Shown here: positions 1 to 6,180 of the stretch, piece after piece
Layout of the letters: each line of letters begins with the position of its first letter
Position numbering within the stretch: position 1 is the first letter of the stretch
Assembly: GCA_000416005.1 (NCBI GenBank)
Contig: KE356562.1
Location: forward strand, 1,016,061 to 1,023,711
Direction of reading: 5' to 3'
DNA length: 7,651 nucleotides
Origin: Haloquadratum sp. J07HQX50
GTDB lineage: Archaea > Halobacteriota > Halobacteria > Halobacteriales > Haloferacaceae
Position numbers and translations under genes: made by a program
The notes under the pieces: model-generated
Told to the model about the DNA's origin: nothing
What the model saw: the letters and a program-made list of their open reading frames with translations, nothing else
Databases searched by the model: none

Positions 1-1167
1 TGCGAGCGAAGTGCAACAGCATATATCGCTGCAGCAAAAGAGCGGTCGTTTGCTGATCCTACGAAACGGCAACTTCACGAGATGGCGCTACACACGTCAC
101 CATCTGTCGAAACGTTATCTGGATATCTCTACCTGACAGCGGCAAATGATATTGAAGCATATAGACACGGAGATGATAACATAACCCGGGCAGATCTTAT
201 GATAGCCCGACGGCATCTTCAGCTCTTGCAGACTATCTCGGCATATCCACAGGACTCAGACCGGACAGCGTACGTTGATTCATATCTCCACCTGGTAAAC
301 GCAATCGAGGCTGGTGGTGGTCGCTGGCTGTCGACCCGGGCAGGAAAGCCCCAACCAGCGTGGTGGACCGTCAGCGAAGAGTATGCACGAGCAGCCGCAG
401 TGATTCGCTCAGCGAATCCAGTCCGATTTATCAAGTATCTGAGTAAATCATTCCGCCATGCTGCACATGCGACCGACGACTGGACGACGAGGTATGAAAT
501 CCATGCTAACGTGCAGCAATTATTCGAGCGACTTGACCCAGCGACAATCGCTTCGACAGAGCATATGTCTGACGAGGATATTACATCAGCAATTGCCGGC
601 ACGCTGAGCACGCATCGGTGTCGTAAGCACGAAGCAGAGGCTCATCTGGCAATCGAGACGCCAGCCTACGAGAAGGTGCATTGGGCAGTCAGTCAGGCAC
701 ACGCCGAGGCGGACCGAGCGCCGCAGGGTTCGATACAGCTGCAGAATCTGAATACCATAGAGCAATTTGCAACGGCTCGACAGGCCGAGAGGAGCAAACA
801 GTTTCAGACAGCGCTTGAACATTACGATGATATAACATCAAGTGACGATGCACTCAAGCTCGGCATTACCTGTCATCAACAACTCTGTCAGCTAAAGATG
901 CTGGTTGATGCTGGTCGTGATGAGAAAGCCCTCACAAGAGCACATGAGTGGTTTGAGCCAGAGTCAGCGATTCTCGCTGCGACGAAGGCGAGTTGTGGCC
1001 TGTCACCAGATTTTGACTCAGGCGCACACAGCGTTTCAGATCAGTTCCTCTCGATTGACACTGATATTCTCTCAGTATTTCCAACGTTCATTCGGCTCGC
1101 TGGAAGCGGCGGGCCCATCACTGATGTCGTCCAACAACAAGTCGAGGACTGTCTGATTATGCTTTGA
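1..1167 (+). CDS. Unrecognised helical-repeat-like protein, 3' part (5' end outside window)
   Basis: The reading frame is open from base 1 with no stop. The ATG at 82 is therefore probably internal: the codons before it read as sensible protein (…AAAKERSFADPTKRQLHE), so the true start lies to the left. At least 388 codons are visible. The product is soluble, rich in Ala, Glu, His and Gln, and appears mostly alpha-helical, with no signal peptide or membrane segment. The stretch around residues 230-300 (counted from the ATG at 82), with FATARQAERSKQFQTALEHY followed by LKLGITCHQQLCQLK and DAGRDEKALTRAHEWF, has the helix-turn-helix rhythm of TPR-like repeats, but no family is recognised. The TGA stop at 1165-1167 overlaps the GACATCC that begins the adjoining IS end, so the natural C-terminus may have been lost. 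It shares a strand with the AAA+/VWA genes, but the IS remnant and a separate promoter lie between them. Confidence 0.8.
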   Translation, partial: CERSATAYIAAAKERSFADPTKRQLHEMALHTSPSVETLSGYLYLTAANDIEAYRHGDDNITRADLMIARRHLQLLQTISAYPQDSDRTAYVDSYLHLVNAIEAGGGRWLSTRAGKPQPAWWTVSEEYARAAAVIRSANPVRFIKYLSKSFRHAAHATDDWTTRYEIHANVQQLFERLDPATIASTEHMSDEDITSAIAGTLSTHRCRKHEAEAHLAIETPAYEKVHWAVSQAHAEADRAPQGSIQLQNLNTIEQFATARQAERSKQFQTALEHYDDITSSDDALKLGITCHQQLCQLKMLVDAGRDEKALTRAHEWFEPESAILAATKASCGLSPDFDSGAHSVSDQFLSIDTDILSVFPTFIRLAGSGGPITDVVQQQVEDCLIML

Positions 1168-1214
1168 CATCCTCCCCAGAATTAAAACGCGAGACTTTCT
1201 TCCTCGGCTCTTCG

Positions 1215-1541
1215 TCACGTGTGAACGTGTGTGTACATGGTGACGCCTACAAAACTGGGCATCTCTCCGTCATCGCTGATTGGGGATGCCTGCGAGTTTC
1301 GAGAAGGGAGCACTGTCTGAGCGCTCTTGTTGTCGAACTCAAAGCCAGACTGCATCTAAATGGAATTCTTGAACTCACTGTGTGCTCTCCAATTGAGACT
1401 CCCGACGTTGGACCCGTTTCGTTTGAGTCCTGAGCGTGTCTTAATGCTGTCTTCGGTTTGCATGGCGGCAGTTCGCGAACCAGTTGGATTCGTGGGTTTT
1501 TGCCTCAATTTTTCATACGTACACACTGAGGGCAAAGCGTG
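1215..1541 (-). pseudogene. tnpB fragment (IS1341-type, N-terminal third), remnant A
   Basis: One minus-strand frame can be followed from 1541 to the stop at 1215-1217. It contains LPSVCTYEKL, then TAAMQTEDSIKTRSGLKRNG, then SNVGSLNWRAHSEF, and QSGFEFDNKSAQTVL. These fall in the order and spacing of the N-terminal third of the haloarchaeal TnpB subfamily recalled as GELPSMTTL…TVVMRLFDNLKGLSKLKENG…VGQLKWK.PREF…YSQSGFKLDKK. About nine residues seem to be missing between LPS and the TAAM block. An in-frame TAG at 1356-1358 interrupts the …FKNSI/MQSGF… segment. After QTVL the family similarity fades, and the frame runs directly into the right-end region, implying a large internal deletion. The same block is present in the second remnant near 5781-6088 and aligns with it without gaps over about 30 residues. 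The fragment is non-functional. Family recognition is from memory of motifs, not a search. Confidence 0.7.
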
Positions 1542-1573
1542 CGCAGCGAACGAAAGTTCGTGCAGGTGAAGCC

Positions 1574-1595
1574 CACCGACTACCTCCCCTCGGTG
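1574..1595. repeat. Hairpin at distal edge of IS remnant A
   Basis: CACCGA (1574-1579) and TCGGTG (1590-1595) are perfect inverted arms around a 10-base pyrimidine-rich loop, CTACCTCCCC. A flanking GCCCA (1571-1575, sharing two bases with the inner arm) and TGGGC (1603-1607) could extend or rearrange the fold. The position, at the side opposite the right end of remnant A, suits a left-end hairpin of an IS200/IS605 element, which transposases of this family recognise as single-stranded DNA. That role is inference; a chance hairpin cannot be excluded. Confidence 0.4.
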
Positions 1596-1640
1596 CTGTG
1601 AATGGGCTAAGTCTCAAAACACGCGTTCATCAGCCGACTC

Positions 1641-1659
1641 CTTGTTATAGTGTAACAAG
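1641..1659. repeat. Perfect palindrome CTTGTTA-N5-TAACAAG, possible operator
   Basis: Seven-base arms (1641-1647 and 1653-1659) are perfectly complementary around TAGTG. The site has the size and dyad symmetry of a dimeric regulator's operator. It lies about 117 bases upstream of the TATA-like box of the AAA+ gene and outside the recognisable IS sequence. No second copy was seen in the window. No run of T follows, so it does not look like a terminator. A regulatory role is inferred from symmetry alone. Confidence 0.35.
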
Positions 1660-1770
1660 CTCACGAGATGACGTGGAAACCGGTCTTCTCAGCGAGTGAT
1701 AGCGGCTATTCAGTTCAAATGTCGCCCTCAAGTTGAGTCAGCAGAGGAGAGATCAGATCTCAATGCCACG

Positions 1771-1803
1771 GAGAATTTATTTGCCGGGCAGGTATATTAG
1801 GCA
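1771..1803 (+). promoter_or_regulatory. Leaderless archaeal promoter of the AAA+/VWA genes
   Basis: TTTATTT at 1776-1782 is a TATA-like box, preceded by purine-rich GAGAA (1771-1775) that could serve as a BRE. The box centre is about 25 bases from the ATG at 1804. Archaeal transcription starts roughly 25 bases downstream of the TATA box, so the transcript would begin at or within a base or two of the start codon. No Shine-Dalgarno is visible in GGTATATTAGGCA just upstream, which agrees with leaderless translation, common in haloarchaea. This also supports 1804 as the true start. Confidence 0.55.
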
Positions 1804-2991
1804 ATGACTGATTCTGGGATGGCATCCCCAACCGGTAACGAAGACACGAGTCATACGACCGTGGCCGATTTGAATCGCCCAGCTGGCGCCTCTACTGAGG
1901 AGACATTTCATACTCTCCATGTGCTTGATGACGCCGACCACCCACTTGTTCCCGATACAGATCATACCTATATCAAACGAGAGGTCCGAGACGAGCGTAC
2001 CGATGTTGAACTAGCCGCACAGTTTCTTGCAGATGACGAATACGCGCTGCTGTTAACCGGCGAAACCGGTGTCGGTAAAGACCGCCTGATCACACAGCTT
2101 TGTGCACGAACTAACCGACCACTCATTCGGGTCAACTTCGGGTCCGGGACGACATACGCAGATTTGGTCGGCGAGTATGCACCCAACGAGACAGCTGAGG
2201 AAGCTCGCATTGCCCAAGTAAAGCAGTTAGCTGACGATCACGAGATGAACCCCAGCGATGCAGCAAAACTGGTTGGCTCTGAGCATGCATTTTCGTTCTC
2301 TCCCGGTATCCTCTACCAGGCCGTAAAGTATGGATGGACGTTTGTCGCTGACGAATTGAATGCTGCTGGCCCCGATGCAACGATGCCGCTCCATGGGTTG
2401 ACTGAGCGCAATGGACAGTTAGTCGTGAAACCAACTGCTGAGGTGCTCAACCCGCACCCATCATTCCGATTTGTTGGAACAATGAACCCTCCGCGATATG
2501 CTGGCACGAGTCCACTTAATGATGCGTTTCGGTCCCGGTTTTGGGAGCTCAATCTCGACTATCTCTCGCCGGAGGCCGAGCGCCAACTTCTCTATGAGAC
2601 GACTGGTCTCCGACACGGTGTCGACCGAGAGGAACGGATCGCTGAACGACTAACGGAGTTGGCTGCGACTCTTCGAGCAAGCTACCGGGATCACGATATT
2701 GCAACACCAACCTCACACCGGGCGATTATCAAGATCGGCCGGCTTATTACAGAGTTCGAGATGGCACCAGCACAGGCGGCAAAGCAAGTCTTTGAGACAC
2801 GAGCGACAGTTGAGGATCGCAGTGCTGTCGGAAAGCAATTGACTCGACGCGATGGGAATAAAATAAGATGCAACTCACTGGTTCGACATCTCTACAGGCA
2901 ATACGGGAGCGACTTGGAACTGGAGACGCCGAGACACTCCGTGAGTCAGAGAAGCGACGCCGGTACTTGCAGACGTATGCACGCCTGTTAA
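1804..2991 (+). CDS. MoxR/CobS-type AAA+ ATPase
   Basis: A single AAA+ module forms a likely ring ATPase. An acidic N-terminal stretch of about 60 residues is followed by Walker A GETGVGKD (86-93), in which Asp replaces the usual Ser/Thr after the lysine. Next come LIRVNFGSGTTYADLVGEY (107-125), Walker B FVADELN (180-186), sensor 1 GTMNP (225-229) and the arginine-finger region AFRSRF (241-246). The PHPSFRF run before sensor 1 and the IRVN segment after Walker A resemble CobS and related MoxR ATPases. The HExxH/VWA protein directly downstream is the expected partner, since MoxR-type ATPases and VWA proteins are commonly paired. The start is supported by the TATA box 25 bases upstream. From about residue 351 the tail overlaps the next gene out of frame for 124 bases and lacks family character; a TAA at 2859-2861 in the frame of the next gene may mark the ancestral stop. 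Client and reaction are unknown; cobaltochelatase activity is not implied. Confidence 0.88.
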   Translation: MTDSGMASPTGNEDTSHTTVADLNRPAGASTEETFHTLHVLDDADHPLVPDTDHTYIKREVRDERTDVELAAQFLADDEYALLLTGETGVGKDRLITQLCARTNRPLIRVNFGSGTTYADLVGEYAPNETAEEARIAQVKQLADDHEMNPSDAAKLVGSEHAFSFSPGILYQAVKYGWTFVADELNAAGPDATMPLHGLTERNGQLVVKPTAEVLNPHPSFRFVGTMNPPRYAGTSPLNDAFRSRFWELNLDYLSPEAERQLLYETTGLRHGVDREERIAERLTELAATLRASYRDHDIATPTSHRAIIKIGRLITEFEMAPAQAAKQVFETRATVEDRSAVGKQLTRRDGNKIRCNSLVRHLYRQYGSDLELETPRHSVSQRSDAGTCRRMHAC

Positions 2992-5144
2992 CAACAGACA
3001 GGCCAATCATCAATTTCTCGCCAGAGCTACACACAGCAACAACTGAATACGACGGGAAACAGCCTAAAATCACACTCACAACCCGTGCATTTAACCAACC
3101 GGTGACGGATCTGCGTCGACAAGTATTTGATCTCGCCATACAAGAGGCATTGGTCGTGCATGAGATTGGGCATCTACGATACACCGACCTCGATGGGTTT
3201 CACGAGTCACTCGCCGCGACGGAAACTGACCGCCTTCGGCTGTTTGCACGAGTGTGGAACATACTTGAGGACGGTGCTATCGAACGACAGCTCCGGCACC
3301 GGTATGCAGTCGAAACTGAGTTAGATATATTGAACGCCAATCTGTTGCATACCGATGCGCTTAGTCATGAAACCCCAGACTCTGGACGCCAGCGATTCAG
3401 TTTCTTTCACGCAGTCATCTGTGGGCTCGCTGATATGGCGATCTACGATAGTGGACGGTTTCAACAGCTCCGGGCCAGCGAGATGAAAACATTGCAGATG
3501 GCATCTCTCCGAGACAAACGAACGCTTGATCGGTTCGTCCCGACCATGGGGAAGGCAGTCCAGCGTATTCTCACCGAGACAAATCCTACTACCCGTAACA
3601 AGCACATCTGGTCGTTCTGGACAGAATTATGTAACACGCTGGATGATGCAGCTGTATCTGGAGCTGAAGCAAGCGAACTGGCGCGGTTACTTGATTCGGA
3701 TGGGACTGTTCGCACCAGTAACCATCAGTCCGCAAGAGTCGCCCAACGGGTGACTGACGAAGTCGCTCTCGAAAATGATAAATTAGGAGCGCCAATAGCG
3801 GGAAAGCCGGACGATACGGCTGGAGAATTCGGCCCCGCAACGCAGTCAGCACGTGATCTTGGCCGTGCCGCAATCGCCGACGAAGTAACGCATCAGGTTG
3901 TAAGCGCAATCGGTCCAGACAGTTCCAACACAGATATCAAGCACAGCGATGATTCAAACATCAAAACAGAGGGCTCTGAAGAGACGGACACTGCCACAAG
4001 CTCAACTTTGCATGATAAGAGCTCAGGGTGCATCGCAGAAGCAGGTCATGATGATAGCCAGCGTGCAGGAACTGCTGCTGAGAGCCATGAGAGCCTGACT
4101 ACCTCAAACGAGCATAGAGAGTCTAATACACAGCCCTATCCGGGGGCTGCTGACCTTCCATGTCAGTCACAGCGTGATGCCAAAGAAGACACCGGTGTCG
4201 ACCCAATCGGGAGTATCGCTTCGACAGATTCAGTATCTGAGGTGAGTGATGATTCAAACCAGGTTACATCAGTAATCCGCGATCGATACGCTGAGGAATT
4301 AGCGGCCGAGGTAACTGAACTCGACAAGGCCGAGGCTCGAATTGCCGAATTCAATGATTATGTTCAGGCACTCGCCGCGAGTGACAACGAGATGTCGCTA
4401 CGTGTCGTTACCGCAACTGAGCTCGGCAATGCCACTGCTTCGGACCGCTGGCAGACGGTTCAGCGAGATGCAACACGACTTGCTCGTCGTTTTCAAAGCC
4501 GTCTTCAGGAACACCAGCGCGATGTCGAACGGTCACATCGTCGACGTGGCGCACTTGACCGGTCGCGACTTATCGCTGCCTCACGGGGGCAGCCAGACGT
4601 GTTCACACAGACTGAGGAAGGCGAAAACAAGCAGTATACATGTGTGATTATGTTAGACCGGTCTGCTTCGATGGGAGACGGTGCAGTCACAGCTGCTGAG
4701 ACGGGCGCGCTCACGACTGCTGCTGCGCTTGAGTCGATTGGTATCTCTGTGACAATACTTGACCTCTACGAATCGGAGACACGCCTCGTCAAGACTCGTG
4801 TCGAAGAGGTCAGCGAATTATATGCGCGTGTCTTGACTGAGCAAACCGGCGGTGGAACCCCACTGGCGAGCGCATTATCGCTGGTGCGCACACGATTTCG
4901 AGAGGCAGAAAATCCATTTGTGATCGTCGTAACTGATGGACGACCGGATGATGTCGGTGCGTATAAGACCGAACTCGATAGTGTAACTTTTCCTGTCTTA
5001 GGAGTCTATCTTCGGTCATCGGAGACACCTGAAACTCGGTCAGCCGAAACAGATCGTTCGTGCTTTCATCGATTAGCCGTCGTCGAAGAGTGGTCGCGAC
5101 TCACTCAGCGACTTGAGCGTCTGGCTGAGCGCATACTCTTTTGA
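2868..5144 (+). CDS. HExxH metal-site plus C-terminal VWA domain protein (CobT-like partner of the AAA+ ATPase)
   Basis: The product has 758 residues in three parts. Residues 1-300 are folded and carry HEIGH (98-102), an HExxH zinc-metallopeptidase signature, followed about 30 residues later by NILEDGAIE (131-139), whose E134 or D135 could supply a third ligand as in gluzincins. Residues about 305-465 are an acidic, Ser/Thr/Asp-rich low-complexity linker. Residues about 465-590 are helical and basic toward the end (RRRGALDRSRLIAASRG), similar to the segment before the VWA domain in CobT-like proteins. The VWA domain (about 591-757) has a full MIDAS: D597-x-S599-x-S601, T664 in TGGGTPL and D690 in VTDG. 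The frame upstream is closed by TAA at 2859-2861, so ATG 2868 is the first credible start; no Shine-Dalgarno is seen, and expression probably depends on coupling to the ATPase gene. No signal peptide, so cytoplasmic. Whether the HExxH site is catalytic is untested. Confidence 0.88.
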   Translation: MQLTGSTSLQAIRERLGTGDAETLRESEKRRRYLQTYARLLTTDRPIINFSPELHTATTEYDGKQPKITLTTRAFNQPVTDLRRQVFDLAIQEALVVHEIGHLRYTDLDGFHESLAATETDRLRLFARVWNILEDGAIERQLRHRYAVETELDILNANLLHTDALSHETPDSGRQRFSFFHAVICGLADMAIYDSGRFQQLRASEMKTLQMASLRDKRTLDRFVPTMGKAVQRILTETNPTTRNKHIWSFWTELCNTLDDAAVSGAEASELARLLDSDGTVRTSNHQSARVAQRVTDEVALENDKLGAPIAGKPDDTAGEFGPATQSARDLGRAAIADEVTHQVVSAIGPDSSNTDIKHSDDSNIKTEGSEETDTATSSTLHDKSSGCIAEAGHDDSQRAGTAAESHESLTTSNEHRESNTQPYPGAADLPCQSQRDAKEDTGVDPIGSIASTDSVSEVSDDSNQVTSVIRDRYAEELAAEVTELDKAEARIAEFNDYVQALAASDNEMSLRVVTATELGNATASDRWQTVQRDATRLARRFQSRLQEHQRDVERSHRRRGALDRSRLIAASRGQPDVFTQTEEGENKQYTCVIMLDRSASMGDGAVTAAETGALTTAAALESIGISVTILDLYESETRLVKTRVEEVSELYARVLTEQTGGGTPLASALSLVRTRFREAENPFVIVVTDGRPDDVGAYKTELDSVTFPVLGVYLRSSETPETRSAETDRSCFHRLAVVEEWSRLTQRLERLAERILF

Positions 5145-5188
5145 ATTTTGAACTCCTTGGCAGTGGGTGATGCGCAAGCGAAACGAGC

Positions 5189-5773
5189 ATGTGCACCGCG
5201 CGGCCAATACATCATGTGAGCGACGAACGCGGACCAGCGCATTGTCCTCGATGTGCAGTCATCGAACCAGCAGGTGGATTCGATCGAGATGAACCTATTG
5301 GGACGAATACGATCACACGGTTTCGCTGTCTCGACTGCCAAGCGACGTTTCCATGGCGGTGTTTCCCGACTGATCCCGAGTGCAAACATGGGCCTTTCCA
5401 ATGGGCAGGGGAGCGATTTACGTTCTACTTCGGACAAGGGACCCGACCCGAGGCGACTCGTTTCGCCTCCTCCAGAGAATCATCCGACAGAGCGAATGCC
5501 GACACTACCAAGACTCAGACGGCATATCGTGCCGATCTTGATATTGCTTCCTACGATGCGCTCGAAGAGTTCCTAACGGTGACGAGTGATGCGCTCATTA
5601 GTGGACAGGAAGCTGCAACGATTCAGTCAAAACTTGAGACAAAAGGCGGCGACATTGAGTGGCCATGTGAGATTGTACTCGAATTCCAGCACGGAGAGTG
5701 GGCATCATATAGTGCAACACACCCTGATGAGGCAACGGTTCTCGAGCCACACTTGGTCTCAGTTGGGGAGTGA
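5189..5773 (+). CDS. Small zinc-ribbon protein, function unknown
   Basis: Counted from ATG 5189 the product has 194 residues. CPRC (19-22) and CLDC (47-50) give a CxxC-X24-CxxC zinc ribbon; C58 and C65 follow nearby. The middle (about 88-110) is Ser/Thr/Asp/Arg-rich and probably flexible. The last 85 residues form an acidic segment with an AxYDALEEFL helix and WPCEIVLEFQHGEW strands. No family is recognised. An alternative GTG start at 5216 would give MSDERGPAHCPRC…, a very typical haloarchaeal N-terminus, and would drop nine less convincing residues; neither start has a clear Shine-Dalgarno. It follows the VWA gene by 44 or 71 bases on the same strand, so co-transcription and a role with the AAA+/VWA pair are likely but unproven. 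The stop at 5771-5773 lies right where tnpB-like sequence begins, so the C-terminus may have been cut or replaced by that insertion. Confidence 0.72.
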   Translation: MCTARPIHHVSDERGPAHCPRCAVIEPAGGFDRDEPIGTNTITRFRCLDCQATFPWRCFPTDPECKHGPFQWAGERFTFYFGQGTRPEATRFASSRESSDRANADTTKTQTAYRADLDIASYDALEEFLTVTSDALISGQEAATIQSKLETKGGDIEWPCEIVLEFQHGEWASYSATHPDEATVLEPHLVSVGE

Positions 5774-5780
5774 TTACGGA

Positions 5781-6088
5781 AGAGCTCACGTCGACATTCA
5801 CCGCCAAGGCTATGATCACACCCGTGACGAGTCTCAAAGCCTCGACACGAAAGAAGATAACATCGGTTCCACGTACCAGCACCAGAAGCGGCTCACAGAG
5901 TGGAAAGACGGGTGGTCAGTATTCTCAGAAGTCCACTCGAAGACGTTGTCGAAAACCGTCGGGCAGTTCTACGACGACCTCTCAAACCTCTCAAATATGA
6001 AGTAGAAAGGGCAAAAGTTGGGTGGCTCAAGCGGAAGTCTCCACGAGAGTATCAGAGTCTGATGTATTCGCAGTCTGGCCTCGAAGTC
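5781..6088 (+). pseudogene. tnpB fragment (IS1341-type, N-terminal third, frameshifted), remnant B
   Basis: Frame 3 reads RAHVDIHRQGYDHT and then RLTEWKDGWSVFSEVHSK and TLSKTVGQFYDDLSNLSNMK, up to a TAG at 6003-6005. The match continues one frame over as KVGWLKRKSPREYQSLMYSQSGLEV, ending near 6088. The order, spacing and motifs match the haloarchaeal TnpB subfamily recalled as GRHRDICRQLYNHT…LPDLKKWWDDLSDVYSKVLQTVV…NLKGLSKLKENG.GVGQLKWK.PREFRSFTYSQSGFKL. The shift is explained by loss of one base in the A/G-rich stretch 6003-6015. The first 20 or so residues of TnpB are missing or unrecognisable, and everything after QSGLEV is deleted up to the right end, including the RuvC and zinc-finger regions. 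It is dead as a nuclease gene. The same portion survives in remnant A on the other side of the AAA+/VWA block. Confidence 0.78.
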
Positions 6089-6118
6089 CCACAAAAGTGC
6101 GCACAAACCCGCACGTTG

Positions 6119-6180
6119 CCTCCGTCGGTAGCCGAACTCCCAACGGAGGAATCCTCGCGGTTGAGCGCAGGGAGGATGTC
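6119..6180 (+). ncRNA. Possible omega-RNA/sotRNA-like right-end scaffold remnant
   Basis: CCTCCGT (6119-6125) and ACGGAGG (6143-6149) form a perfect 7-bp stem around a 17-base loop. They are followed by an imperfect second hairpin, CCTCGCG…CGCAGGGAGG (about 6153-6176), and the terminal GGATGTC. In IS200/IS605 elements the 3' end of tnpB and the right end encode the guide-carrying omega-RNA (reRNA), and sense-overlapping transcripts (sotRNAs) are reported from IS1341-type genes in Halobacterium salinarum. By that rule a guide would begin at about 6181 (AACTGTCTTGCGTGGTGATG). The fold is seen in the sequence; transcription and function are inference, and the tnpB in cis is dead. Confidence 0.35.

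Larger units (their letters stand above)
1166..1607 (-). mobile_element. Decayed IS1341-type (IS200/IS605 family) element, remnant A
   Basis: The left boundary GACATCCTCCCC (1166-1177), read on the minus strand, is the GGGGAGGATGTC right end typical of haloarchaeal IS1341-type elements. The codons just inside it read EPRKKVSRFNSGEDV, a familiar tail next to this end. Further in, the minus strand carries a tnpB remnant (listed separately). The element therefore points left, with its right end against the upstream gene. The far boundary is uncertain: alignable TnpB sequence stops near 1541-1566, and a hairpin at 1574-1595 sits where a left-end structure would be expected. Only about 0.4 kb of an element normally over 1 kb remains, so most of tnpB including the catalytic RuvC and zinc-finger region is gone. 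No tnpA is seen. It cannot move by itself. Confidence 0.72.
5781..6180 (+). mobile_element. Decayed IS1341-type element, remnant B, with right end
   Basis: This remnant spans the tnpB fragment and a conserved right end closing with GGGAGGATGTC (6170-6180), the same terminal sequence as remnant A in opposite orientation. The left boundary lies somewhere between about 5735 and 5781, because TnpB-like sequence starts right after the zinc-ribbon gene; no left end is recognisable. About 0.4 kb remains. The right end is better kept than in remnant A: it still has the inverted repeats expected of the scaffold region that overlaps the 3' end of tnpB. No tnpA is present, so the element is immobile unless helped in trans. 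Confidence 0.75.

Noticed and set aside
1164..1433. Plus-strand open frame of 89 codons after the first gene
   Set aside because: It runs antisense to the tnpB remnant, begins in the stop region of the first gene and its translation has no protein-like pattern.
1484..1699. Plus-strand open frames of about 70 codons in the intergenic region
   Set aside because: They cross remnant A, its hairpin and the palindrome; composition is Arg/Cys/Ser-rich as in random frames, and no start signal is visible.
3948..4259. Repeated 12-mer GATGATTCAAAC (3948-3959 and 4248-4259), 300 bases apart in the linker
   Set aside because: Both copies encode the same low-complexity acidic motif (DDSN) in one frame; there is no wider duplication around them.
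1804..5144. Naming the pair cobS/cobT (aerobic cobaltochelatase)
   Set aside because: The similarity is at the level of the ATPase and VWA domains only; the HExxH domain, the linker and the absence of cobalamin genes nearby do not support a chelatase assignment.
5150..5215. Possible RNA or hairpin in the gap before the zinc-ribbon gene
   Set aside because: Only weak, interrupted complementarity (GGTG…GCAC type) was found, with no stable stem.
5586..6005. A continuous 139-codon plus-strand frame from within the zinc-ribbon gene into remnant B
   Set aside because: Only the part after about 5781 looks like real (TnpB) protein; the earlier half is an out-of-frame shadow of the zinc-ribbon gene.
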